Assembly (NCBI GenBank): GCA_041557595.1
Contig: JBFFGE010000067.1
Location: forward strand, 1-21,913
Source of the DNA: JAOTYV01 sp041557595
GTDB lineage: Bacteria > Pseudomonadota > Alphaproteobacteria > UBA8366
Length of the DNA: 21,913 nt
Reading direction: 5' to 3'
Positions within the stretch are counted from its first letter, which is position 1. The number at the start of each line of letters is the position of its first letter. Positions 15,256 to 21,913 of this stretch are shown here, one piece after another. The notes under the pieces are model-generated. The model was not told the DNA's origin, did not search any database, and saw nothing but the letters and a program-made list of their open reading frames with translations. The position numbers and the translations under genes were made by a program.

Positions 15256-16200
15256 ATGCTCTTCTTCCTGCTGAAACGCCTGGGCATGCTGGCATTGACC
15301 ATGCTGGTCGTCTCGATTGTCGTATTCCTTCTGCTCGAATTGACGCCGGGCAACGTCGCGGCCAAGGTTCTCGGTCAATACGCCACGGCGGAACAACAGC
15401 GGTTATGGCTTGAGGCGAACGGCTATTTCGATCCGGCGTTCGAACGGTATCTGCGCTGGCTCGCGAAACTGCTGACCGGCGATCTCGGGGAGTCGCTGTG
15501 CTATAAGGTTCCGGTCGGCGATATCCTCTGGCCCCGATTGCTGAACACGGTCGTCCTCGGCGCGGCGGTTCTGGCGATCATGGTGCCGCTGTCGCTGACG
15601 CTCGGCGTGATCGCCGGGATGCGCGAGGGCCGGCCCAGCGACCGGGCGATCTCGATTATCAGTATCGTCACCACCTCCGTTCCGGAATTCGCCAGCGCGG
15701 CGTTTCTGTCGGCGCTGTTTGTCTTTGCGCTCGGTTGGCTGCCCGGGACCAGCGCGATGAGCGGCGGCTTCGACTGGCGCGAATTGGTGCTGCCGGTCGC
15801 CGTGCTGGTTCTGTACGACTTCGGCTATGTGGCGCGCATGACCCGCGCTTCCATGGCCGATGTCATGACGCAGCCCTATATCCGGACGGCGCTGCTCAAG
15901 GGCCTGACGTTCCGCGTCGTCGTCCTGCGGCATGCGCTCCGCAACGCGCTGATCGCACCCTTTACGGTCATCCTGCTGCAGGTGAACTGGCTGCTGTCGG
16001 GCGTCATCGTGGTCGAGAGTTTCTTTGCCTATAAGGGTTTCGGCGCACTGTTGCTGGAGGCGTCGCTATTCGGCGATATCTTCCTCATCGAAGCGTGCGC
16101 GATGGTCGCCGTTGTCGTCGCCGTCGTGACGCAGACGCTTGCGGACATCGCCTATGCCTATCTCAGCCCGCGCATCCGGTTCGCGGGAGGCCCGGTATGA
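15256..16200 (+). CDS. ABC transporter permease, DppB/OppB type
   Basis: Inner-membrane permease of 314 residues with the standard DppB layout. A first membrane helix (LLKRLGMLALTMLVVSIVVFLLLELTPG) is followed by a periplasmic segment with GDLGESLCYKVPVGDILWPRLLNT, then five more hydrophobic segments. The ATPase-coupling loop is ALLKGLTFRVVVLRHALRNALIAPF. The C-terminal VIVVESFFAYKGFGALLLEASLFGD is also diagnostic. It begins nine bases after the binding-protein gene and its stop overlaps the next permease start. Confidence 0.93.
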   Translation: MLFFLLKRLGMLALTMLVVSIVVFLLLELTPGNVAAKVLGQYATAEQQRLWLEANGYFDPAFERYLRWLAKLLTGDLGESLCYKVPVGDILWPRLLNTVVLGAAVLAIMVPLSLTLGVIAGMREGRPSDRAISIISIVTTSVPEFASAAFLSALFVFALGWLPGTSAMSGGFDWRELVLPVAVLVLYDFGYVARMTRASMADVMTQPYIRTALLKGLTFRVVVLRHALRNALIAPFTVILLQVNWLLSGVIVVESFFAYKGFGALLLEASLFGDIFLIEACAMVAVVVAVVTQTLADIAYAYLSPRIRFAGGPV

Positions 16201-17036
16201 CGCGCGTCCGCCGCATCCTCGCAGCCTTGCGCCATCGTCCGGTCGCCGCAATCGGGTTTGCGCTCGTGCTGTTCTGGTTCGCGGCCGCGCTGCTCGCGCC
16301 GGTGCTGGCGCCGTTCGATCCCGTCACACCGCTGACGCCGTTCGCCAAGCCCGGTGCGCAGCATGGCGGCGCACTGCTGTTGCTGGGCACGGATACGCTG
16401 GGACGCGATATCCTGAGCCGCTTGTTGTTCGGCGCCCGCAGCGTCCTCGTCTATGCAATCGGCGCCACGGTGCTGGCCTATGCCGTGGGCGTGACGGCCG
16501 GGCTTGCGGCGGGATACTACCGGGGCCGGACGGATACGGTCCTGTCGTTCGCGGCCAATGTCGTGCTGTCGTTCCCGGTCCTGGTGCTCTACATCCTGAT
16601 CCTGACCACGATTGGCGCATCGGGGCTGAACATCCTGCTGGCGGTCACCGTGGCCAGCGCGCCGGGGATCATGCGCGTGGTGCGCGGGCTCACCCTCGAA
16701 TTGCGCGCGCGCGACTTCGTCGCGGCGGCCAAGCTGCGCGGCGATGGCGCCGCCTACATCATGCTCGTGGAAATCCTTCCGAACCTTCGCGGGCCGTTGG
16801 TGGTCGATGCCTGCCTGCGGTTCGGCTATGTGATCATCACCATCGGCGTGCTTGGTTTCCTCGGTCTTGGCTTGCCGCCGCCGGCGCCCGACTGGGGCAG
16901 CATGATCAAGGAGGCGCGCCAGGTCGCGTTGGCTTTCCCCCACATGACGCTCGCGCCGGCCGTGGCGATTTCGTCGCTGGTGCTCGGGTTCAACCTGCTC
17001 GCGGATGGGCTGCGCGATCCGAACGGGCGGGGCTAG
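16197..17036 (+). CDS. ABC transporter permease, DppC/OppC type
   Basis: Second permease of the importer, 279 residues. It has the DppC N-terminal helix after a short Arg-rich tail (RHRPVAAIGFALVLFWFAAALLAP). The conserved LLGTDTLGRDILSRLLFGARSVL follows, and the coupling loop is DFVAAAKLRGDGAAYIMLVEILPN. The C-terminal GFLGLGLPPPAPDWGSMI also identifies the subfamily. The ATG at 16197 overlaps the upstream stop (ATGA), indicating coupled translation. It should form a heterodimeric pore with the preceding permease. Confidence 0.93.
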   Translation: MTRVRRILAALRHRPVAAIGFALVLFWFAAALLAPVLAPFDPVTPLTPFAKPGAQHGGALLLLGTDTLGRDILSRLLFGARSVLVYAIGATVLAYAVGVTAGLAAGYYRGRTDTVLSFAANVVLSFPVLVLYILILTTIGASGLNILLAVTVASAPGIMRVVRGLTLELRARDFVAAAKLRGDGAAYIMLVEILPNLRGPLVVDACLRFGYVIITIGVLGFLGLGLPPPAPDWGSMIKEARQVALAFPHMTLAPAVAISSLVLGFNLLADGLRDPNGRG

Positions 17037-17040
17037 CGGG

Positions 17041-18687
17041 ATGCCGGATACGCCACCCTTGCTGGAAGTCCGGGATCTGTGCGTGCGTTACGGCCGCCGT
17101 CGCCGGGCCGTCGAGGCGCTGCGCAATGTCAGCTTCACGGTTGGCGCCGGCGAACGGGTCGGCGTGGTCGGTGAATCGGGCAGCGGCAAATCCACCCTGG
17201 CGCTGGCCTTGCTGCGGGCGCTCGGGGCGGCGGGCAGTGTCACAGGCGGCGCGATGCGGTTTCGGGGCGCCGATATCTCGGCGATGCCGGGCGGGGCGCT
17301 GCGGACGCTGCGAAGCTCGGGCATCGGCCTCGTCCAGCAGGAGCCGATGGCGGCGCTCAACCCGGCGATGACGATCGGCCGGCAATTGCGCGAAGTGCCG
17401 GGCCTGGCGCGCGCCACGGCGGAGATCGTCGAGCGCCGAATTCAGGCCATGCTCACGGAAGTCCGGCTCGACGATCCGGCGCGGATTCTGGCCGCCTATC
17501 CGCATATGCTCTCCGGCGGACAGTTGCAGCGCGTATGCCTGGCCATGGTGCTGCTGGGGGAGCCGTCGCTGCTCATTCTCGATGAGCCGACCACCGCGTT
17601 GGATAGCCGGACCAGCGCCGCGATCGTCGCGCTGATCCGCGACATGGCCGACCGGCACGGCATCGCCTTGCTGTTGATTTCGCACGATCTGGACCTCATC
17701 GGCGCGCTCACGCAGCAGGCGCTGGTCATGCGCGCCGGAGAAGTGGTCGATCGCGGGACGGCCCAGGAGATCCTGGCGGGCGGCAGCCACCCCTATACCG
17801 CCGGGTTGGTCCGGTCGATGGAAGCAGGAAGTTCGGCGCCGCCGCCGGCCGGGCGACCGCATACGGATGGCGCCCCGCTTGTCCGGTTCTCCGGAATCGC
17901 CAAATCGTATCCGCTGAGCGGCCGCTGGGGCAGTGGGGCGGGGCGGGTCGCGGCGTTGCACGGCCTCGACCTGGATATCGCGCCGGGCGAGACGCTGGCG
18001 CTGGTCGGGGAATCGGGCAGCGGCAAGTCGACGCTCGGGCGAATTCTCGCGGGCCTGGACCGGGCCGATGACGGTGCGGTCGTATTCGATGGCAAGGAAA
18101 TCGGCGCCACGCCGGTCGACCGCCGGCCGCGCGATCTCCGGCTGGACATCCAGATGGTGTTTCAGGATCCGGATGGGTCGCTCAATCCGAGCCTCGGGAT
18201 CGGGCGGCAGCTGTCGCGCGCGCTTGCCAGCCGGGGGGCCGCCGGGGATGCGAACGCGACGGCGGATTTGTTGGAGTCGGTGCACCTGCCTGCCGCCTTC
18301 GCGTCGCGCTATCCAAGGGAGCTGTCCGGCGGCCAGAAACAACGGGTGGCCATCGCCCGCGCCTTCGCGACGCGGCCTCGCATCGTGGTGGCGGACGAGC
18401 CTGTCTCCGCCCTCGATGCGTCGTTGCGGCGGGACGTGCTCGATCTGCTGCGGCGGCTGCAACGAGCGCATGGCACGGCGCTCTTGCTGATCAGCCACGA
18501 TCTCAAGCTGGTGCGGTGGTTTGCCGACCGGGTGGCGGTCCTGCGGGAGGGTGTAATCGTCGAATGCGGGCCGGTGGCGCGCGTGCTCGGTTCGCCGGAA
18601 CATGCCTATACGCGGGCGCTGGTCGACGCTGTCGTTGCTGGCGGTCCCGCCGGTATTCAATTTCCCGCGCGCGCGCCTATATTCTGA
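17041..18687 (+). CDS. Fused double ATP-binding protein of the peptide-type importer (DppD-DppF fusion)
   Basis: Single 548-residue cytoplasmic ATPase carrying two complete nucleotide-binding domains that in many systems are separate DppD and DppF proteins. Domain 1: Walker A GESGSGKST (44-52), signature LSGGQLQRV (near 158), Walker B SLLILDEPTTALD (near 175). Domain 2: Walker A GESGSGKST (323-331), signature LSGGQKQRVAIARAF (near 428), Walker B RIVVADEPVSALD (near 447). Each has an H-loop ISHDL. The HPYT motif typical of the oligopeptide-ATPase C-terminus follows domain 1 (SHPYTAGLV), and HAYTRALV follows domain 2. Fusion guarantees equal amounts of both halves; similar YejF/GsiA-type fusions are known. 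It starts four bases after the permease stop. Confidence 0.93.
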   Translation: MPDTPPLLEVRDLCVRYGRRRRAVEALRNVSFTVGAGERVGVVGESGSGKSTLALALLRALGAAGSVTGGAMRFRGADISAMPGGALRTLRSSGIGLVQQEPMAALNPAMTIGRQLREVPGLARATAEIVERRIQAMLTEVRLDDPARILAAYPHMLSGGQLQRVCLAMVLLGEPSLLILDEPTTALDSRTSAAIVALIRDMADRHGIALLLISHDLDLIGALTQQALVMRAGEVVDRGTAQEILAGGSHPYTAGLVRSMEAGSSAPPPAGRPHTDGAPLVRFSGIAKSYPLSGRWGSGAGRVAALHGLDLDIAPGETLALVGESGSGKSTLGRILAGLDRADDGAVVFDGKEIGATPVDRRPRDLRLDIQMVFQDPDGSLNPSLGIGRQLSRALASRGAAGDANATADLLESVHLPAAFASRYPRELSGGQKQRVAIARAFATRPRIVVADEPVSALDASLRRDVLDLLRRLQRAHGTALLLISHDLKLVRWFADRVAVLREGVIVECGPVARVLGSPEHAYTRALVDAVVAGGPAGIQFPARAPIF

Positions 18688-18740
18688 GTTGGGTCAACCC
18701 ATTCGATGCGGCAAACCGCGGAGCGGCCGGGAGGGTGCGC

Positions 18741-19049
18741 ATGAAGATGTTCGGACGACTGACGGTCTTGCTGGCGATGGCGTCGATTGCGGCCTGCACG
18801 ATGCCCGACTACCGCTGGGTCAAGCAGGGCGTGGACCAAAAGACCTTCGACGCCGATAGAAGCTTTTGCGTCAATTACGTAAACGAGGAATTCAACCCGT
18901 ACTACGATTACGGGCCGGTATACCGGCGCCCGTCGGTTGCCGAGGAAATGATGCATCGGAATATTGCGGCGGACGAAATGTACCGCGCCTGCATGCACGG
19001 CAAGGGATACAAGCTGATCGCCATTCAACGGGACGCAGCCAAACCGTAA
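18741..19049 (+). CDS. Small predicted lipoprotein of unknown function
   Basis: Short 102-residue protein with a lipoprotein signal peptide: MKMFGRLTVLLAMASIAACTM, lipobox I-A-A-C with Cys19 as the lipidated residue. The mature part is rich in Tyr and Asn (NPYYDYGPVYRRP) and ends with EMYRACMHGKGYKLI. Three cysteines remain in total, Cys19 plus two (FCVNYV and ACMHGKGY). The RxCM..KGY ending is often seen in small proteobacterial lipoproteins. A GGGAGGG ribosome-binding site lies just upstream of ATG 18741. It follows the ATPase gene by 53 bases and may be read from the same transcript, but nothing ties it functionally to the importer. Confidence 0.78.
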   Translation: MKMFGRLTVLLAMASIAACTMPDYRWVKQGVDQKTFDADRSFCVNYVNEEFNPYYDYGPVYRRPSVAEEMMHRNIAADEMYRACMHGKGYKLIAIQRDAAKP

Positions 19050-19682
19050 TTACGCCTCCGGCGGTGCGGCGAGCAGTTGGTCGGTTCGTTCCAGAACCGC
19101 GGACAGCGCCGGTTCTTCGATCCCGAGGCGGTGCAATGAGTCGAGCGTTTCGGCGAGGTAGTCCCGGCAGCTTCCGAACTTTCCCGACGCCTGTGCGACC
19201 AGGCGGGCGGCCGCTTCCGTCGTCGTCGGCGCGGCGAATTGGGGATGGGATGTGTCGGTGACGAAGCAGATCGTCGTGACGGGCCCGCCCGTATCGCGGT
19301 TCACCGCCAGCCATTCCGGCCGGTAGATGCCGGTATACATTTCGCGGTCCCAGATCGCGGCGAGATCGTCCTCCTGACGATCCGGAGCCAGGCGGTACAG
19401 TATCCCCCGGCATTCGCCCCCGATTGCCAGGCCAAGCGCGAGGCCGGGACGGTCGGGCGTTCCGCGTGCGTGCGCGGTCCAAACATTGAGCGCCCGCCGG
19501 TACCCGGTGAGCGTCCCGACGCGGGTTTCCGCGGCTTCGAATCCCGGATTCCACATCAACGATCCGTAGGTAAACAGCCATATCGAGCCCCGATCCGGCG
19601 CTGCCGCAAGGATGCGGTCCAGGGTCTCGCGCCGGACGATTTCGCTGAGCGGCGGGAAGGGACCGATTACGGAAGACGGCAT
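19050..19682 (-). CDS. chaC: Gamma-glutamylcyclotransferase, ChaC family
   Basis: Glutathione-degrading enzyme that releases 5-oxoproline and Cys-Gly from reduced glutathione. The 210-residue frame has the substrate-binding YGSLMWNPGFE (from residue 39), the nearby LTGYRRALNVWT, and the catalytic glutamate in WDREM (Glu114). CRGILYRL and the C-terminal CRDYLAETLDSLHRLGI segment are also typical of ChaC. The start is uncertain: ATG 19682 is favoured because sequence further upstream looks non-coding and less GC-rich, but ATG 19766 and TTG 19796 are in frame, and none has a strong ribosome-binding site. Its stop abuts the convergent lipoprotein stop. Confidence 0.85.
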   Translation of the reverse strand: MPSSVIGPFPPLSEIVRRETLDRILAAAPDRGSIWLFTYGSLMWNPGFEAAETRVGTLTGYRRALNVWTAHARGTPDRPGLALGLAIGGECRGILYRLAPDRQEDDLAAIWDREMYTGIYRPEWLAVNRDTGGPVTTICFVTDTSHPQFAAPTTTEAAARLVAQASGKFGSCRDYLAETLDSLHRLGIEEPALSAVLERTDQLLAAPPEA

Positions 19683-20088
19683 ATCAGGAAATTTCAGCTG
19701 TGGGTGATCGTCATAAGCCGATGGGCGTGCGTTGCTAGAGCGGCGTGCGCCTATTTGGGCGCCCATAAGCTGCTCTATCTTTATAGAATCGATCAACTTT
19801 CCTGCCTTTAATTGATTCCAATTAAAGGCAGGTTGATCTTGAGGGATCGGAATGCGTGACGCATGCTATTTTGCCTTTATCAAAATATAACATTTATATG
19901 GATGCGTATCCGGTTCGGTGTCTTCCGGTGCGCCGGGCATATTCGAGATAATCGGGGAATACGCGTTCGATGCGGGTTGTCTTATGCTAAAATTCAATCG
20001 TAAGTTATAACTCCAGGTAAACTGAACCCCAATCTTTTCAACCGATTTGTGCTGTGGCCTTCGCCGCCTCGTGCTTTGGGATCGATCT
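19683..20088. other. AT-richer intergenic region with several inverted repeats
   Basis: This 406-base gap between divergent chaC and the PAS gene is visibly less GC-rich than the rest. It contains the large stem-loop at 19791-19838, ATGCGT-G-ACGCAT at 19852-19864 and TATTTTG-N7-CAAAATA at 19867-19887. Short open frames here lack recognisable protein sequence or good ribosome-binding sites. It must contain the promoters of both flanking genes, but I cannot pick a -35/-10 pair with confidence. Confidence 0.5.
19791..19838. repeat. Strong inverted repeat / stem-loop
   Basis: A perfect 13-base inverted repeat, CCTGCCTTTAATT (19801-19813) and AATTAAAGGCAGG (19820-19832), surrounds a six-base loop. 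Beyond it the outer arms GATCAA (19791-19796) and TTGATC (19833-19838) also pair, with a four-base bulge on the left. No T-run follows on either strand, so it does not look like an intrinsic terminator. It lies upstream of both divergent genes. An operator, an mRNA leader structure or a small mobile palindrome are all possible. Confidence 0.75.
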
Positions 20089-20571
20089 ATGCCGTCGGGA
20101 AAATCCAAATTTGTGATGCCAGCGGATTGCAATCCGAGAACGCGCGATTTGTTCACTTACTGGCAATCGGTTCATCCCGAAACCGGCCTTCCGGGACGGC
20201 AGCATATCGATCCGGCGGACATCCTGCCGCTGCTGCCCAATGTCTGGCTGGTGGACGTCCAGCGCGCGCCCCTGCGGTTCAAATATCGGCTGATCGGGAC
20301 CAGGATCGCCGAATTCTATGGTGTCGACCACACCGGGCGATGGCTGGATGAGGTCTTTGCGCAGTTTATCGGGTCCGAGACGCATGCCGATTGCGAGGCG
20401 CTCGTTGCGGATGGGGCGCCGCGCTGGCGCCGCGGCAAACCGCATTTGAGTTATGAGGAAGATTTCAACCTGCTCGAGCGAATTTTCCTGCCGCTGGCCG
20501 CGATCGGCACCGATGTCGACATGCTCTTTTGCCTTACCGTGTTTTTCGATACGGATGGCGGCGCGCACTGA
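20089..20571 (+). CDS. PAS domain protein (PAS_5 family)
   Basis: Single-domain sensory-type protein, 160 residues. The sequence LFTYWQSVHPETGLPGRQHIDPADILPLLPNVWLVDV followed by FKYRLIGTRIAEFYG matches the PAS_5 family common in alphaproteobacteria. In that family YWxS...LPGR..DP.D is the diagnostic N-terminal block. There is no kinase, cyclase or DNA-binding output domain, so it may act by protein contact or be a ligand-binding module; its function is unknown. ATG 20089 follows GGGA by about nine bases; in-frame alternatives upstream include GTG 20047. No partner regulator is encoded next to it. Confidence 0.82.
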   Translation: MPSGKSKFVMPADCNPRTRDLFTYWQSVHPETGLPGRQHIDPADILPLLPNVWLVDVQRAPLRFKYRLIGTRIAEFYGVDHTGRWLDEVFAQFIGSETHADCEALVADGAPRWRRGKPHLSYEEDFNLLERIFLPLAAIGTDVDMLFCLTVFFDTDGGAH

Positions 20572-20654
20572 ACCGCCGGGCCTTGCCGCACACCGACGCT
20601 TTCCCCACAATGTGATGCCACGTACACCGATCCATACAGCCGGGAGGACGTCCG

Positions 20655-21350
20655 TTGCCGCAAATTTCCATCGACGCGCCGGGAGGCGGCACGTTCCAGG
20701 CCTATCGCTCGGACCCGGCCACGTCGCCCGCGCCGGCCCTCATCCTGTTGCAGGAAGTGTATGGCGTGAACCGGTTCATGCAGCGGATCGCCGATTACTG
20801 GGCGGGCCAGGGCTTTCTCGCCATCTGTCCGGATGTCTATTGGCGGATCGAGCCCGGCATCGTGCTCGACCCGGAAACCCCCGGCCATCGGGAACAGGCC
20901 CTGGCGTTCGGCCAGAAGCTGGACGTCGACCAAGCGGTCGATGACATCGGCGCGGCGGTCGATCAGGTGCGCGCGCTGCCCGACTGCAACGGCAAGGTCG
21001 CGACCTCGGGATACTGTCTCGGCGGCAAGCTCGCATATCTCACGGGCACGCGTGGCAACGCCGACTGCAATGTCAGCTATTACGGCGTCGGCATCGAGAC
21101 CTTCCTGAACGAAGCGACCAATCTGAAGTCCCCGCTGCTGCTGCACATCGGCGGCGCCGACCCCTGGACACCGCCGGAAGTGCGTAAGCAGTTCGACGGC
21201 GTGCTCAGCGGGTTCATCCATGTCTCCACCTATGTCTACGAAGACACCGATCACGCCTTCGCCCGCGAGGGCGCGTCCTCCGACGTGCCCGACATGCGCG
21301 AACTGGCAAACGGCCGGACGAAGGATTTCCTGCACAAGCATATGGGGTGA
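20655..21350 (+). CDS. Dienelactone hydrolase family protein
   Basis: Alpha/beta hydrolase of the dienelactone hydrolase family, 231 residues, cytoplasmic (no signal peptide). The catalytic set is complete and at positions close to the Pseudomonas enzyme: Glu34 (LLQEVYG), nucleophile Cys121 (SGYCLGGK), Asp169 (HIGGADPW), His200 (DTDHAF) and Arg204. The start is TTG 20655, supported by GGAGG at 20643-20647 with a seven-base spacer; the next ATG would remove the conserved N-terminal strand and Glu34. The family hydrolyses dienelactone in chloroaromatic degradation, but most members act on other lactones or esters and no aromatic-pathway genes are present. It is followed after 93 bases by a flavin monooxygenase gene. 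Confidence 0.88.
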   Translation: MPQISIDAPGGGTFQAYRSDPATSPAPALILLQEVYGVNRFMQRIADYWAGQGFLAICPDVYWRIEPGIVLDPETPGHREQALAFGQKLDVDQAVDDIGAAVDQVRALPDCNGKVATSGYCLGGKLAYLTGTRGNADCNVSYYGVGIETFLNEATNLKSPLLLHIGGADPWTPPEVRKQFDGVLSGFIHVSTYVYEDTDHAFAREGASSDVPDMRELANGRTKDFLHKHMG

Positions 21351-21443
21351 GGGGCATCGCGTTCTTTCCGGTCTGGCCTCGATCGGCTTTCGAACCTCGT
21401 CCGCGGGCATCGACGTTGAATTTTCACAGGGAGTAGACGGCCA

Positions 21444-21913
21444 ATGACGGTCAGCATGGGATATCTGTTGCCGACGCGCGAACGGGTCATGGCGGGACAG
21501 CACGAGACGGGGCCGATTCTGGACCTGGCGGACCGGGCTGCGGAACTGGGTTTCGATTCGGTCTGGATCGGCGATTCGTTGTTGGCCAAGCCGCGGCACG
21601 ATCCGCTGACGCTGTGCGCCGCCATTGCGGCACGGACGCCGAAGATCCAGGTCGGCACCGCGGTGCTGCTGTCCGCCATGCGCAACCCTGTCTTGCTCGC
21701 CCATCAGGTGGCGACGCTGGATCAGATCAGCGAGGGCCGGTTCATCCTCGGCGTCGGCATCGCCAACAGCCAGCCGGCGACGCAGGCCGAATTCAGGTCC
21801 GCCGGCGTGACCTTTGAGAAGCGGATCGGCACGATGATGGAGGGGCTGCGCCTCTGCAAGGCGCTGTGGACCGGCGAGCCGGTCAACTGGGACGGCCGCT
21901 GGACCGTCCGGGA
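21444..21913 (+). CDS. LLM-class flavin-dependent oxidoreductase (luciferase-like), N-terminal part
   Basis: The frame opens at ATG 21444 after an AGGGAG ribosome-binding site and is still open at the right edge (156 codons visible). The protein starts MTVSMGYLLPTRE and contains LDLADRAAELGFDSVWIGDSLLAKPRHDPLTLCAAIAARTPKIQVGTAVLLSAMRNPVLLAHQVATLDQISEGRFILGVG. These are the alternating strands and helices of the bacterial luciferase-like TIM barrel. It would use FMNH2 or F420 to oxidise an unknown substrate. The dienelactone hydrolase upstream could act on a lactone or ester product, but that link is inference. Confidence 0.9.
   Translation, partial: MTVSMGYLLPTRERVMAGQHETGPILDLADRAAELGFDSVWIGDSLLAKPRHDPLTLCAAIAARTPKIQVGTAVLLSAMRNPVLLAHQVATLDQISEGRFILGVGIANSQPATQAEFRSAGVTFEKRIGTMMEGLRLCKALWTGEPVNWDGRWTVR

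Noticed and set aside
14128..15396. 422-codon minus-strand open frame opposite the peptide-binding protein
   Set aside because: Shadow frame; the plus strand encodes a clear SBP_bac_5 protein with Tat signal and ribosome-binding site.
16990..18660. 556-codon minus-strand open frame opposite the fused ATPase
   Set aside because: Shadow frame; the plus strand carries two full sets of ATPase motifs over the same bases.
18690..18701. TGGGT-CA-ACCCA palindrome before the lipoprotein gene
   Set aside because: Only five paired bases around a two-base centre; likely by chance in GC-rich sequence.

Overview
The window is GC-rich with very tight gene packing (many ATGA start/stop overlaps). The gene content (BKACE/DUF849 enzyme, PAS_5 protein, Tat-exported peptide-type binding protein, ZntB, IS481 element) suggests a free-living alphaproteobacterium, perhaps Rhodospirillales-like. 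That placement is inference from family content, not from a marker gene. Nearly all of the window is ordinary metabolic and transport chromosome. The accessory part is the first ~560 bases.

Layout. (1) 1-554: one end of an IS481-family insertion sequence, whose transposase runs off the left edge, sits at a CTAG target. Next to it is a tyrosine-recombinase gene reduced to its C-terminal catalytic part and carrying an in-frame TGA. After that comes an isolated 3' half of a tRNA-Arg(TCT) ending in CCA. Together these look like the decayed edge of an integrative element, with the tRNA piece as the attachment-site relic. (2) 587-4757, minus strand: one compact unit metC - hisI - modA - modB - modC (methionine, histidine, molybdate uptake). 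(3) 4881-8054, plus strand: an L-2-hydroxyglutarate-oxidase-like FAD enzyme, a ZntB/CorA transporter and a BKACE (beta-keto acid cleavage) enzyme. (4) 8051-13467, minus strand: three groups, sseA + two GNAT acetyltransferases; cysK + alaX; and a NUDIX ADP-ribose pyrophosphatase plus an exported alpha/beta hydrolase. A palindromic repeat lies between alaX and sseA. (5) 13606-18687, plus strand: a complete dipeptide/oligopeptide-type ABC importer (Tat-dependent binding protein, two permeases, one fused double ATPase), followed by a small lipoprotein. (6) 19050-21913: ChaC (minus), a 406-base AT-richer intergenic stretch with a strong perfect inverted repeat, then a PAS_5 protein, a dienelactone hydrolase with a TTG start, and the start of a luciferase-like flavin monooxygenase (plus).

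Sulfur amino-acid and glutathione chemistry recurs: metC, sseA, cysK and chaC, with molybdate uptake beside metC. These lie in separate transcription units and need not be one pathway. I see no CRISPR array, toxin-antitoxin pair, restriction system or phage structural gene, and no convincing wholly new system. The most unusual points are the IS-in-integrase/tRNA boundary, the cysK-alaX translational coupling, the unassigned BKACE, and the perfect stem-loop at 19791-19838.
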